Source: Pelagicoccus mobilis (GTDB lineage Bacteria > Verrucomicrobiota > Verrucomicrobiia > Opitutales > Opitutaceae). Taken from it: DNA of 64,000 nucleotides. This document shows, one piece after another, positions 25,342-35,257 of this stretch. Below the pieces are notes generated by a model. The model was given only the letters and a program-made list of their open reading frames with translations. It was not told the origin of the DNA and searched no databases. Location of the stretch: contig NZ_JAENIL010000005.1 of the NCBI RefSeq assembly GCF_016595505.1, forward strand, positions 124,001 to 188,000, in the 5' to 3' direction. The position numbers and the translations under genes are program-made. Numbering within the stretch: the stretch's first letter is position 1; the number at the start of each line of letters is the position of its first letter.

Positions 25342-28300
25342 TCATTCCTTCGTCGATACGTCTTTAGACTTCGCCATAAAGTCGCCTGGGGTGACTCCGT
25401 GGAACTTCTTAAACATCGTGCAGAAGTATGCCACATCTTGCATGCCGATTTTGTCAGAAACTTCCGATACATTGTAAGTTCCAGTCTCCAACAGCTCAGC
25501 CGCACGCGTCATGCGTTTACTTCGGATGCAGCCGCTTGGAGCTTCCCCAGTAAGAGCCTTGAATTTTCGATACAAGGTCATCCGACTCATGTGCATCAAG
25601 CCAGCCAGAGCCTCCACGTCGAAAAGCGGATCATCAAGATGTTCGTCGATGTTTCGCATCGCTCGATTCAGAAAAGACTCATCAAGCGAGTTACTGGTAA
25701 TCTCCTTGGTATCGATACTTTGCTCGGCCTTGAGCTGTCCGTAGCGCTCGTGCAAGCGTCCCCGGTACTCGAACAAATTTCGTATCCGTTGTTTAAGGAT
25801 CGGAAAATTGACAGGTTTAGTAAAGTAGTCGTCAGCCCCCTTCCCTAGGCTCTTCAGCTCGTGTTCATTCGCCTTTAAAGCAGTCAGCATGAACACGGGG
25901 ATATGGCTGGTGATCTCATCATTTTTTATACGCCAACAAAAATCGTTACCGTCCATCTCGGGCATCATCACGTCCGATACAATCAAATCGGGAATCTCCT
26001 TGGCCGCGACCATCAGCCCGCCATTGCCATCCTTCGCCTCCAGGATCTGATACCCCTCCTCCAGTTCGCTCTTTAAGTAGGCTCGCATATCAGGATCGTC
26101 CTCAACCAAGAGGATCTTCGGACGATCATCAGTGGTGTTTTCAGAGTCCTTTTCAGCCGTAACGGTCTTTGGAATCTGCCCTTGCGAGGAAGACCCAAGC
26201 ACCTCGGGAGCATCGGCTTCATCAGTCGTCTGCATCGAGCTAGGCGGTTTATCCAGCAGCGGAAGTGTAACCACGAAGCGGGTACCCTTCGCTTTACCAT
26301 CCTTTATAACGACTGGGCTTTTCACCTGGATTCTCCCACCGCAGCGTTCCACCAAATTCTTTGTCAAAGCGAGCCCCAGTCCTGAGCCCCGATTCTTTTG
26401 ACCATGTGTTTCTTTCACCCGGTAGAAAGGATCAAAGATGTGAGCCACCTTGTTCTCAGGGATACCAATCCCGTTATCCTCAACAGTGACGACACCGAGG
26501 ACGGCCCCATTGCTTTCCTCCTCGTCGATCGTCGCCTTTACGAAAATCTCCCCGCCAGCTTCGGTGTACTTGATGGCATTTTGTATCAAGTTATCCAATA
26601 TCTTCTCGACCGAATCCGGATCGAACCAAGCTTCGTAGTCGGTAAGCTGCGACACGAGAAAGACTTCCTGCTTCTTCTCCTGCGAGAGCGGCTCTGCATT
26701 GGCGATCGCGTTTTTGATGATCCCAATCAAATCCGCCCGAGCATATTGCAGCTGGATCGCACTCACTTCGAAACGCCTAAACTCAAGGATCTGCTCCACG
26801 AGGTGATGCAGTTTCAACGCGTTCTTCTGAGCTAGTTTCAGCTGACTCGTACCCTCTTTATCGGAATACTTGGATAAAAACTGCTCCAATGGGCCAAGGA
26901 TCAAGCTGATGGGAGTGCGAAGTTCATGCGAAAGGTTGGTGAAGAACTGGAGCTTAAACTCCTCTAGACGTAGGATGCCCTGCACTCGCTGGCGTACCAG
27001 AAGCACCACCAGTACCACGATAACCAACAACACGCTCACCAGCGTAAGGATAAACCAAACACGCTGCCACAACGGCGGAATCACGCTAAACGTAGCCGCT
27101 TCAGCAATACGACCTTCATTTCCATCCCTGTCCCTGACGCGAAGTTCGAGCGTGTGCTCCCCGTTTGAAAGATCGGTCAGAATCACGCTCGTGTCTTTGG
27201 AGAAGACCGACCAGTCCTCGTCGTCCAAGCGATACGAATACTCCAAGGCACCTTCCGAAGTAAGAGACCAATAATCCTTAGCTTCCCAAGCGAATCTTAT
27301 ATTCGCGGAAGACACCAGCTCACGCGGATACTCCAAAAGCGTAACAACCGGAGCCTGCGTATCGGGCCGATAGCGAACCGATTTGAATTTCTCCTTCAAA
27401 GAGGAGTGTTCGAAATCAGAGTTTCGGGTACGGAAGAACCAATCGCGGTTGGCGGTATTGATCCAAATGTCCCCTGCCCCGTCTTGCTTTAGCGTAGCAC
27501 CTTCTCTCAGGAACTGAAAGCCGCGCGGCAAAACGTTATTGATCCAAGATTCATCTTCGAATCTCGAGATACCAAGTCGCGTCGCCACCCAAGTAGTGCC
27601 CGGACGGTATTCATCATTCAATACATAAAGAACTTGCTCACTCTCCAGACCTTCATCTCGGCCATACAGAGTGGACTCGCCATCCTTGATCCTGAGTAGG
27701 CCAAACTCCCACGCGGCCCCCCAGAACGTTCCTTCCTGGTCAGTTGTGATATGGTCCAACCAACGCACTCCTAAATCCTTGGCTAGTCCGAGGTTTCGGA
27801 AGTCGGGCAAGGAAAACTTCCACAAACGCGGCCCGCTCATCCAAATCTCCCCCTCCTTCGATTGCGCCATACCCGCGATTCGACGCGGAACAGCCGGATT
27901 CAAGAGATAGGAGTGGCCATAGCCATAATCCGTAGTGAAATAAGTCACCATCCCTCCATGCTCGCCGACATACTCGGAACCAGAACCAAAACAGATTTCT
28001 CCCGAAATGAGTTCAATACCGGACAAGTGTCCAATCGAGCGCCCTAGGTCCTCGTGCTGATGGCGAGTCCATTTCTCTCCGTCGTAGAAACTCACCGCCG
28101 CCACGCCGTCGTGGCTTCCGCTCACCCAAATCGTACCGTCTCGGCTTCCCAGAATAGCAACTGGAGTATCGATCGGGCCGGAATCGTGCAGCTGAGCTGT
28201 TTGTGTAACCGAGTCGTATTCCACAATCTTCCCTTCCAATGATATAAACCAAAGTTTCCCGTTCTTTCCCTCGCATTGGAAGTGAAGCCCTGGGAACGAT

Positions 28301-29310
28301 TCCCAGCGCTCGTCCGCGAAATGGATTTCATACACCGACTCGCCATGGCCGCCCAAAACGAGATTTCCATTACTTCGACGAAAGGCAAAGGTATCACTCA
28401 GCGGAAGCAATTCGCCCCTAGCGAGCACCTCCGACCACTGGCCACCGACTCGATTGTAGAGAGCCGACTTGCTAAAGATAAGGAAGCCATAGCGCTCAAC
28501 CGAGACGGAAGTAACGTGGTTGTGGTAATCCAAATCACCGATCGGATCTTCCTCTAAAAAACCATCGATCTCCTTGTCGTAGCGGTAAGCGGGCAAGCTC
28601 GGTTTCCAAGAATGGAAAAGCAACTCGTCCTCAAAACTGTTGTAGACGATTTCCGGAGTATCGACCTGCTCGTCGAGCGCATAGGTTTGAGCCGTCGACG
28701 AATCCGGAAATGAGCGTCCCACATTGGCGTATTTCAGAATCCGCACCTCTCCGCCCAAAACAAGCCAGAGGTTATCCGCATTGTCGAAAGCGATATCGAA
28801 AACCCTCTCTCCAAAGTCCGCCACCAATTCAACCCCCTCTCCAGAGAGTTGATAGAGCCCAACCGGAGTCGCAAAGACAGTCAGTCCATGGGAGTTAGTC
28901 GCCGCGAAATTCCGCGAACTGTAGTACCCCGCTTCGTACTCGACTAGCATTTGCCACTTCTGATCCTTCAACCGCATCAAGCCGCCGGAGGTAAACAAGA
29001 TCACATCGTCCGTTCCATTTGAGAACAGACTGTAGGTCCTCGCGTCTTCCGCCAATTCGGAGGAAGGAAAATGCCGCACCACCCTGCCATCGTAAGAAGC
29101 CACTCCTCCCTCGTAGCCCAGCCAGAGCTTACCCTCTTCGTCTTCCACTCCGCAAGTGAGGTACAGCTCGCTCAGCGCTTCGAGTTCATGCCAACGCCAA
29201 GGCTCCTCGATCGGGTTCCTCTTAACCACCTCGTAGGGGACTTGGGCAGTTACGACTTCAATCAGGGCACACAGCGTCCCTATCAAAACTGGCAAAAAAG
29301 ACTTAGGCAT
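25342..29310 (-). CDS. hybrid two-component system regulator: periplasmic propeller, histidine kinase, receiver, AraC HTH
   Basis: 1322 residues from ATG 29310 (MPKSFLPVLIGTLCALIEVV), which gives a signal sequence; a longer reading from 29379 has a non-signal N-terminus. Order of domains: periplasmic WD/propeller-like sensor repeats (~25-640), Y_Y_Y-type beta domain (~650-735, ending in ELRVRDRDGNEGR), one membrane helix (~745-770), HisKA with His795 (FFTNLSHELRTPISL), HATPase (IQNAIKYT, GIGIPENKV, GSGLGLALTK), receiver with Asp1113 (LIVSDVMMPEMDG) and Lys in FTKPVNF, and AraC-type HTH at the end (VEALAGLMHMSRMTLYRKF). This is the HTCS architecture that regulates polysaccharide utilisation loci in Bacteroidota. 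It probably senses an oligosaccharide in the periplasm and activates the adjacent TonB receptor and enzyme genes. Confidence 0.92.
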   Translation of the reverse strand: MPKSFLPVLIGTLCALIEVVTAQVPYEVVKRNPIEEPWRWHELEALSELYLTCGVEDEEGKLWLGYEGGVASYDGRVVRHFPSSELAEDARTYSLFSNGTDDVILFTSGGLMRLKDQKWQMLVEYEAGYYSSRNFAATNSHGLTVFATPVGLYQLSGEGVELVADFGERVFDIAFDNADNLWLVLGGEVRILKYANVGRSFPDSSTAQTYALDEQVDTPEIVYNSFEDELLFHSWKPSLPAYRYDKEIDGFLEEDPIGDLDYHNHVTSVSVERYGFLIFSKSALYNRVGGQWSEVLARGELLPLSDTFAFRRSNGNLVLGGHGESVYEIHFADERWESFPGLHFQCEGKNGKLWFISLEGKIVEYDSVTQTAQLHDSGPIDTPVAILGSRDGTIWVSGSHDGVAAVSFYDGEKWTRHQHEDLGRSIGHLSGIELISGEICFGSGSEYVGEHGGMVTYFTTDYGYGHSYLLNPAVPRRIAGMAQSKEGEIWMSGPRLWKFSLPDFRNLGLAKDLGVRWLDHITTDQEGTFWGAAWEFGLLRIKDGESTLYGRDEGLESEQVLYVLNDEYRPGTTWVATRLGISRFEDESWINNVLPRGFQFLREGATLKQDGAGDIWINTANRDWFFRTRNSDFEHSSLKEKFKSVRYRPDTQAPVVTLLEYPRELVSSANIRFAWEAKDYWSLTSEGALEYSYRLDDEDWSVFSKDTSVILTDLSNGEHTLELRVRDRDGNEGRIAEAATFSVIPPLWQRVWFILTLVSVLLVIVVLVVLLVRQRVQGILRLEEFKLQFFTNLSHELRTPISLILGPLEQFLSKYSDKEGTSQLKLAQKNALKLHHLVEQILEFRRFEVSAIQLQYARADLIGIIKNAIANAEPLSQEKKQEVFLVSQLTDYEAWFDPDSVEKILDNLIQNAIKYTEAGGEIFVKATIDEEESNGAVLGVVTVEDNGIGIPENKVAHIFDPFYRVKETHGQKNRGSGLGLALTKNLVERCGGRIQVKSPVVIKDGKAKGTRFVVTLPLLDKPPSSMQTTDEADAPEVLGSSSQGQIPKTVTAEKDSENTTDDRPKILLVEDDPDMRAYLKSELEEGYQILEAKDGNGGLMVAAKEIPDLIVSDVMMPEMDGNDFCWRIKNDEITSHIPVFMLTALKANEHELKSLGKGADDYFTKPVNFPILKQRIRNLFEYRGRLHERYGQLKAEQSIDTKEITSNSLDESFLNRAMRNIDEHLDDPLFDVEALAGLMHMSRMTLYRKFKALTGEAPSGCIRSKRMTRAAELLETGTYNVSEVSDKIGMQDVAYFCTMFKKFHGVTPGDFMAKSKDVSTKE

Positions 29311-29427
29311 TACGGAAAACGAGAGAGCGCGGACGAGCCCCCTAGCCCTCCAATCTAAAGGCGAGCCCCCTCTAGACAACCGGCGATTTGTAGAAAAACG
29401 TATCAGCCGTTACCTAATCCCAATCCC

Positions 29428-29452
29428 AGGAGGGCAACGCTCCGTCGTTGCC
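29428..29452. repeat. half copy of the AGGAGGGCAACG repeat
   Basis: Identical to the left arm at 16376. Located between the GH36 stop (29504) and the regulator start (29310) on the minus strand. No facing arm is present. Confidence 0.75.
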
Positions 29453-29503
29453 GTTGAGCCGAGATCAAACAACCTCAGCAAAGCCGCCTGGCGACTCGAA
29501 TCG

Positions 29504-31546
29504 TCAGCGCCTCTCGATCGTCAGGGTCAAACTCTCTGCCTTGACCGGAAGGCCAGCCACGAACAAGCCATTTCCTTTGTCTAGAAATGTGACTCCCTTC
29601 GCGAAAGGAACGCCCGTCTCCAGCCAGATTGAGAAGGGTCCGGACTCCGGAAGTGTTACGGTGATTCGTTTCGAACTGCGTTTCGATACCTCGACGGTTG
29701 CGGCTGCGAGGTACTTGTCCGTGCGACCGATCACCGACCAGCCCTTTTCGATTGGGCTCAGCTGGATGAGATATTCGCCAAATCCGGCAAGCTCCACTGG
29801 ATACCCCTCTTCGCTCAGCCTGTCCGCTTTGCCCGACTGAAAATCATAGACCAGCAGTCCTTCTTTGGGCACATCCCAATCCCCTCCGTAGGGTTGGATC
29901 ATGCCAGAGGCCGCTGAATAGTGCTCTGCTGTTATCCGTGTCCCTAGAACAGGCGAAGCCACCTTCCCATCACCGAGCAGATTAAAACACGCAACCGCCA
30001 CCGAATCATTCGGCAATGGAGCCATTGTTCTGAAAAGCCGCTGGTCATCCTGATTCATGAAAATGTCGTCCGGCAGCGGAGCTCCAGGCGCCAGCGGACG
30101 CGGCAGCTTGCCATCCAAATAGCAGAGCGGCCAAACCTCTTCCGGCACGATGTGCTCTGGGTCATCCGACAGATACGTCGGGCCGCCGGAGAGCGCTTTG
30201 GAAATCGCCATCATACGGACAGCTAGCTTATCGGTGGAATGAAACATGTCGTGGTCCCCCCATGACACCTGCCCCAACCAAGGGATGGAGCTGAAGTTGT
30301 TGAAGATCGATCGCCTCGCCCGGTCCACTGTCAGCTTATAGTCAGGCCCCGAACGCCCTACCACGCACTCGCCGGAGTTGAAGATGAAATGCGGCACATG
30401 CCAATTGCAGTTCAGCAAACCGTCGAACTGATCCTCTACCGTTTCCTGATAGATCCTCGAAAACAAGGTCGCCATGGCTGAGGGATTCCCAATCGCATCC
30501 TCATTCGTATCCGGATAATCTGACGCGACCTTTTCTACGGAAACACCTCCCGCATACGGCAAGAGCGTCCCGCAAAAGTCGACCTTCACAAAATCAATGT
30601 CGTCCGCCCGAGACTGTCGTAGCAAGTAGTTCATAAAAGCTCGAATCGACGCCTCATCAGGTTTGGGAATCCACCGGCCATTATTCATTTCCATCATCGC
30701 CTCCGCCAACTCCGGAGGATCTCCAGCTCCCATGCCCTTCGCATCGCCTAAAAGCGCATGCCACATGCCGACCCAACGAATTCCATCCTCATTGCGGAGA
30801 TCAGTTAGCGGTTTGTATCCACTTGGAAAGGTCTCTTTCTTCGGCATCAAGCTCTCCAGTGAAAAATGCCCATCGTCTACGAGCATGTAGCGCACCGGCA
30901 GCTCGTTCTCTTCCAAAGTCTTGAAAGCGCCCACCAAGAGATCCGAGCTAATGTTTTTCTTAAACTCCTCCCAGGAGCACCAGCCAAGGTAATTGAAAAC
31001 CTCCGGATAGTCCTTCTGCTCCCTCATCTTCATGTAGCCCTTGATCTGGGGAGCATTGCTGGCCTGTATCCAAACTTTGTTGGCAGCCTCGTAAGGAGAG
31101 TTCGCTCGAGCCCAGGCCACGAGAGGCAAATCCCCGTCCACGGCAGCCGTTCCCTTGGTTCCCAACTTAAGCTTCAATTCCCCACCCTCTGGAGCAAACC
31201 AAGCATACGCCTGCTCTCCACAAAGCGGTAGCAAAGCAAGGTAGTCACCATCCTTAAGCTCTAAGATAGAAAATATACCGCCCTCTTTCGATTTCGTTGA
31301 CAGGACTTCCCCAAATACACGATTGCCACCATATGGCCACCATTCGCCCCGATAATAGACCGCTTGCGAATAGGCAGGAACCTTGAGCCCATACTGCTCC
31401 AGCACACCTTCTCTGTCAGGAGTACCTGAATACGATTTCAAAATCTCGAATCCCGCTTTCTTATTAAAGAGGTCCAGAGATTCAGCTGATAGGACAGTCG
31501 TGCCGAGCACACACAGGCACACGATCATGTTAAGCAGTCTTTTCAC
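29504..31546 (-). CDS. GH36 alpha-galactosidase-like enzyme (raffinose synthase/Sip1 type)
   Basis: 680 residues with a signal peptide (MKRLLNMIVCLCVLG...LSA). Family marks of the Sip1/raffinose-synthase branch of GH36: YLGWCSWEEFKKN, VRYMLVDDGH, DDIDFVKVDFCGTL with probable nucleophile Asp323, and WGDHDMFHS with probable acid/base Asp433. Bacterial members are alpha-galactosidases or related retaining enzymes; raffinose synthase activity is a plant feature and less likely here. The protein should be periplasmic. It follows the GH29 gene by 41 bases on the same strand and precedes the hybrid regulator, placing it in the same utilisation cluster. Substrate specificity cannot be read from sequence. 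Confidence 0.85.
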   Translation of the reverse strand: MKRLLNMIVCLCVLGTTVLSAESLDLFNKKAGFEILKSYSGTPDREGVLEQYGLKVPAYSQAVYYRGEWWPYGGNRVFGEVLSTKSKEGGIFSILELKDGDYLALLPLCGEQAYAWFAPEGGELKLKLGTKGTAAVDGDLPLVAWARANSPYEAANKVWIQASNAPQIKGYMKMREQKDYPEVFNYLGWCSWEEFKKNISSDLLVGAFKTLEENELPVRYMLVDDGHFSLESLMPKKETFPSGYKPLTDLRNEDGIRWVGMWHALLGDAKGMGAGDPPELAEAMMEMNNGRWIPKPDEASIRAFMNYLLRQSRADDIDFVKVDFCGTLLPYAGGVSVEKVASDYPDTNEDAIGNPSAMATLFSRIYQETVEDQFDGLLNCNWHVPHFIFNSGECVVGRSGPDYKLTVDRARRSIFNNFSSIPWLGQVSWGDHDMFHSTDKLAVRMMAISKALSGGPTYLSDDPEHIVPEEVWPLCYLDGKLPRPLAPGAPLPDDIFMNQDDQRLFRTMAPLPNDSVAVACFNLLGDGKVASPVLGTRITAEHYSAASGMIQPYGGDWDVPKEGLLVYDFQSGKADRLSEEGYPVELAGFGEYLIQLSPIEKGWSVIGRTDKYLAAATVEVSKRSSKRITVTLPESGPFSIWLETGVPFAKGVTFLDKGNGLFVAGLPVKAESLTLTIERR

Positions 31547-31586
31547 AGTCTGATGAAGTTGGGGTGCAAATGTGGAAGATGGTAGT

Positions 31587-33077
31587 CTAGTTTCTTTCGA
31601 CCTTCAAAGCGTATGCGTATTCACAGGGTCGCTCTGCTGGCAGCTTAACAACAAGAGCTTCAGCAGTATGCTCCCATTCGAGCTTACTATCGCTACCTAG
31701 GAGACGAACCGACTTGATGTCGTTTGGATACAGTTTTCCATCAAAGCCAAAGGCACGAACCACCAGTTCCTCACTAGGCCAATCGAGCACGATCGCATAC
31801 AGGTTCTTACCCTTCTGCGTGAAGCGAATGTCTTCCTTAGTCCACTTGGGCACATTCCGGTCCAAACGTCCGTGAGCGTGGTGCCCAGTCACCGTCTCTT
31901 CCGTCGGGCCCTCGCCAAAGTAACTCCAGGGAACCGTATCGTAAATCGCTTCGCCGTTGATCTTAAGCCAATCGCCAATCGCCTTCAGTTGTGTCTTCTG
32001 ATTCTGAGTGAAAGTGCCGTCCGGCTTCGGCGGAACGTTGAGCAGCATACGGCCATTCTTACTGGTCATATCAACCAGCAGATCCACTAGATGGTTCGTA
32101 TCCTTCATCGGGTTCTTCGGATTGTAGAACCAAGGCGTCGGGTAGTTTCGATGCTCCGCCATGTTGATGTCCGCCATCCATGGGTCAAATTGCAGCCCGA
32201 TCAGGCTGCCATTCTCTACATTGCGCATGCCGACCCCAGGTGGGATATCGTAGGACTTGTAGATGAACTCGACCTCACGCCCGTCTTTCTGAGCCTCATT
32301 AAAATAGCGGGCTAGAAAACGCTGCTGCCCACTCTCTGGAAAACACGGAACCGTATTCTCTTTGCCAGGCAAAAGGCGCCCACCGATGGCTCGCCCTCTT
32401 TTAATCGTCTGAACCGTTCCACCAAATCCAACGTCCACCCAGACCATGTCCGGTTGATAGCGATCCGTCGCCTCAGTGATCCGCTCGTACCACCCCTGCC
32501 AGAGATCGGGACGAGTACGATTTTTGAAATCAATATTCAACAGATCCACCTCGTCCGACGGCTCCCTGTAGGTTTCATTCTCACGAGACACCTGCCCCCA
32601 AATCGAAGAGGAGTGGAAAGTCATGATGTACTTCATGTCACGCTTGCGGATCTCTCGAGCGAGCTCGCCTGCGATGTCTACCTTCGGACCGCGATCAACT
32701 GTATTCCAGTCAGTGATCTCGCTATCCCAGTTCAGCATCCCTGTTACATGCCAAGCAACCGGTCCCGCAAACTGGGCCCCTGCCGACTCAAAGAGATCCG
32801 CCCACTCCGCCGCGTCAAAGTTCTCTCCAGTCCAATTTTCGATCGCCTCGATAGTGCCCATGCCCTGATCCGCATGCTGTATCTTGACCATCTGCGGTCC
32901 CCAGTGACAGTAGATGCCAAACTTCATCCCGTCCATCCACTTCGGCATATCGTGCTTCCGCAGCGAAGACCAATTGGGCTCGAACGCCTCCTGCGCAACC
33001 TCCTGATTACAAGCAGTGAGCCCAAGCAGAGCGGCCACCGCGGATAAGAATAACAAGCCCTTTCGTTTCATCTTCAT
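31587..33077 (-). CDS. GH29 alpha-L-fucosidase-like lipoprotein
   Basis: 496 residues. A lipoprotein signal with lipobox LTAC (Cys23) suggests outer-membrane attachment. MKFGIYCHWGP (~51-61), NWDSEITDWNTVD (~116-128) and the nucleophile strand PDMVWVDVGFGG (Asp215) identify GH29. The usual KHHDGF stretch is replaced by AWHVTGM (~108-114), so only one of the two fucose-contacting His residues remains, and the nucleophile motif is WVDVG rather than WFDG. The enzyme may act on a modified or sulfated fucose, or on another deoxysugar. MLLNVPPKPDG and YDTVPWSYFGEGP are conserved in the C-terminal part of the catalytic domain. It lies in line with sulfatase (33311) and GH36 (29504). Confidence 0.85.
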   Translation of the reverse strand: MKMKRKGLLFLSAVAALLGLTACNQEVAQEAFEPNWSSLRKHDMPKWMDGMKFGIYCHWGPQMVKIQHADQGMGTIEAIENWTGENFDAAEWADLFESAGAQFAGPVAWHVTGMLNWDSEITDWNTVDRGPKVDIAGELAREIRKRDMKYIMTFHSSSIWGQVSRENETYREPSDEVDLLNIDFKNRTRPDLWQGWYERITEATDRYQPDMVWVDVGFGGTVQTIKRGRAIGGRLLPGKENTVPCFPESGQQRFLARYFNEAQKDGREVEFIYKSYDIPPGVGMRNVENGSLIGLQFDPWMADINMAEHRNYPTPWFYNPKNPMKDTNHLVDLLVDMTSKNGRMLLNVPPKPDGTFTQNQKTQLKAIGDWLKINGEAIYDTVPWSYFGEGPTEETVTGHHAHGRLDRNVPKWTKEDIRFTQKGKNLYAIVLDWPSEELVVRAFGFDGKLYPNDIKSVRLLGSDSKLEWEHTAEALVVKLPAERPCEYAYALKVERN

Positions 33078-33197
33078 ATCAAATTCGTTACCTGTGAATA
33101 CACTGCCATTTTATGCACGAAACGGCCTAAAAACAATCCCCCCAATCGCGGGGGCAATGAAGTCACCCAAAACATGATAGGAAAGAGACTTCCCAAA

Positions 33198-33255
33198 GGT
33201 AGCGGTCATCGTCCCCGATGACCACACCTCCCCACTTTGGCCATCGGGGTCTACC
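33198..33255. repeat. interspersed repeat, GTAGCGGTC...CCCCGA family
   Basis: GGTAGCGGTCATCGTCCCCG ATGACC...GGCCATCGGGGTCTACC. The reverse complement of 38210-38234 gives GGTAGCGGCCGTCGTCCCCG, so both are copies of one family. It lies between the sulfatase stop and the GH29 start. A short hairpin AATCCCCCCAATCGCGGGGG (33130-33149) lies beside it. Confidence 0.7.
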
Positions 33256-33310
33256 GAGCGAAGCGACATAGCGAATGCGCTCATAGCCGCTACCAAAACC
33301 ATCAATTCAA

Positions 33311-35257
33311 TCAGTCTGCTTCATCCGCCGGCAGACGAATCCTGATACGCTCCTGAATCGCCCACACCTCGGCATAGATCTCACCCTTCTGGCTACAGAA
33401 CCGTTCCGACTCCCGAACTTTCTCATCCCACGCGCGATACAGTGTATCCAAACTTCGCGACTTCGAAGCATACTTCCTGCCTGCCTCGACGATGCCAAAA
33501 TAAGACATTGGAACTTTCGCCATCCCCAAGACAGTCTTCATCCCCAACTTCATCGCTTCCAACTCCTCGACAATCTTCAGCCCGATTCGTTTTCGCTCCT
33601 TCAGGAGTCTCTTCATTTCGCGATCATCGGCTAACTCATCCGCCACTCTACGCTGCTCATCAGTAAACCTAGGCTGATACCATTCATGACTCTTGACCCC
33701 CGTTAGCCGATCCGCTCGATCAATCCAGGCCCGATAGTCTCGATCCATCTGAGCCACCTTTTCTGGATACTGGGCTGCCAGATCATGCGACTCAGTAGCA
33801 TCCGTATCCATTTCATAAAGCTCCCAAGGGAAATCATATAAATGCTGAACAGTGCCATCATGCCCATCCGACACGAGTTTCCAGCCATCCTTCATAATCA
33901 TACGTCCCGCCTGAAAATGCCCGAAGTAATACTTTCCCTCTTCCGCCGGCTCTCCCTTCAGCATCGGGAGCATGTTAGTGCCCGACAGCGGTTGCACCGT
34001 CCAATCCTTTAACAATCCCTTCTCATGAGGCACCTCCCATTTTTGTCCCTCGGGGTAGTCGGCTCCGGCGAGCGAGTAAAGAGTCGGCGCTAAATCAACG
34101 ATATGTGCGGGCTCATGAGTGATGCGGTTTACTTCCGAGATTCCCTCCGGCCACCTAACAATGAACGGCGTCAGTTGGCCCCCATTGTACATGTAGCGCT
34201 TAAATTTTCGATACGGCGTATTGCAGGCATTCGCCCACTCTTTTCCCAGCTTCGCCTGCGAGTTCCGCGTGTCTGGTTTGTTCCGAGCAGTTACACCATC
34301 CCACATCGCACCTTCCGCGCACGCGCCATTGTCAGAAAAAAAGAGAACGACTGTATTTTCGGATACGCCGATTTCCTCCAACTTGGCCAACAACCTCCCG
34401 ACATTCCAATCCAAGCGATCAACCATCGCGGCGTAAACAGCCATCGTTAAATCGGCATCGTCCTTCCTATCGAAATCCTCCCAAGCAGGGACATCTGGGT
34501 CTCGCTGCGAATTTTTCCAACCTGGTTTAACGATCCCCAATTCCAATTGCCTTTTGAAACGCTCCTCCTTGATCGCGTCCCATCCCTTCAAGTACTTCCT
34601 GCGATACTTCGCTATGTCTTCCGGCCAGGCCTGCAAAGGATAATGTGGAGCGTTGTAAGAGACATAGAGCAAAAACGGTGATTCGCCTTCCTTGTGCTCT
34701 TCGAGAAATTTAAGGGCCTCATTGGTATACACATCCGTAGTATAAAACGTGTCCCGATTTTCTGCGGTGACCGGTTTGATGGGCTTATCACCTTCCATAA
34801 AATCACCTTTGGGTTCGAAGTAATTCGAACCTCCTTTGAGAGAGCCATAATACCGATCGAAACCACGTTTGACTGGGTTCTCCTTCGCGTGCCATTTGCC
34901 CGTCATCCAAGTCTGGTACCCTGCGGTTTTGAGAACTTCCGCGATGGTCATTCCGTTTACCATCTGTGCTGGCGGGCCATTGCAGCCCCCTTCGATTGGA
35001 TACAGCCCGGTTAGCAAGGCCACGCGAGAGGGAGCACACTTCGAGCAATTCATAAATTGCGTGAACCGCAAACCTTCCGACGCGAGCCGGTCGAGATTCG
35101 GGGTCTCGATCTCTCCACCATAACAACCGATATCGGAGTACCCCAAGTCGTCGGCGAATAGGATCACAAAGTTCGGCCTTTTTGCTTCACCAGCAAATGC
35201 TCCGCTACATGCCAGGACTAACCCTAACACAAAAAAGAACTTCCTAAACTGGATCAT
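33311..35257 (-). CDS. sulfatase (formylglycine-dependent, S1 family)
   Basis: 648 residues from ATG 35257 (MIQFRKFFFVLGLVLACSGA), giving a clear signal peptide; an ATG at 35278 would add seven residues. The N-terminal metal site NFVILFADDLGYSDIGCYGG is followed by the maturation motif KCAPSRVALLTG, in which the Cys (residue 74 from this start) becomes formylglycine. KWHAKENP, LLYVSYNAPHYPLQ and VLFFSDNGACAEG supply further metal and sulfate ligands. The C-terminal ~120 residues after the sulfatase fold are charged and helical. It hydrolyses a sulfate ester, probably from a glycan degraded with the neighbouring GH29 and GH36. An anaerobic or FGE-type maturase is required and is not in the window. 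Confidence 0.93.
   Translation of the reverse strand: MIQFRKFFFVLGLVLACSGAFAGEAKRPNFVILFADDLGYSDIGCYGGEIETPNLDRLASEGLRFTQFMNCSKCAPSRVALLTGLYPIEGGCNGPPAQMVNGMTIAEVLKTAGYQTWMTGKWHAKENPVKRGFDRYYGSLKGGSNYFEPKGDFMEGDKPIKPVTAENRDTFYTTDVYTNEALKFLEEHKEGESPFLLYVSYNAPHYPLQAWPEDIAKYRRKYLKGWDAIKEERFKRQLELGIVKPGWKNSQRDPDVPAWEDFDRKDDADLTMAVYAAMVDRLDWNVGRLLAKLEEIGVSENTVVLFFSDNGACAEGAMWDGVTARNKPDTRNSQAKLGKEWANACNTPYRKFKRYMYNGGQLTPFIVRWPEGISEVNRITHEPAHIVDLAPTLYSLAGADYPEGQKWEVPHEKGLLKDWTVQPLSGTNMLPMLKGEPAEEGKYYFGHFQAGRMIMKDGWKLVSDGHDGTVQHLYDFPWELYEMDTDATESHDLAAQYPEKVAQMDRDYRAWIDRADRLTGVKSHEWYQPRFTDEQRRVADELADDREMKRLLKERKRIGLKIVEELEAMKLGMKTVLGMAKVPMSYFGIVEAGRKYASKSRSLDTLYRAWDEKVRESERFCSQKGEIYAEVWAIQERIRIRLPADEAD

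Noticed and set aside
29504-31546. True raffinose synthase activity for the GH36 enzyme
   Set aside because: Sip1-type similarity is clear, but an exported bacterial protein among glycan-degrading genes is more likely a galactosidase-type hydrolase.
33111-33305. 64-codon minus-strand frame between GH29 and sulfatase
   Set aside because: It runs through the GTAGCGG repeat and hairpin; the translation has no domain features.
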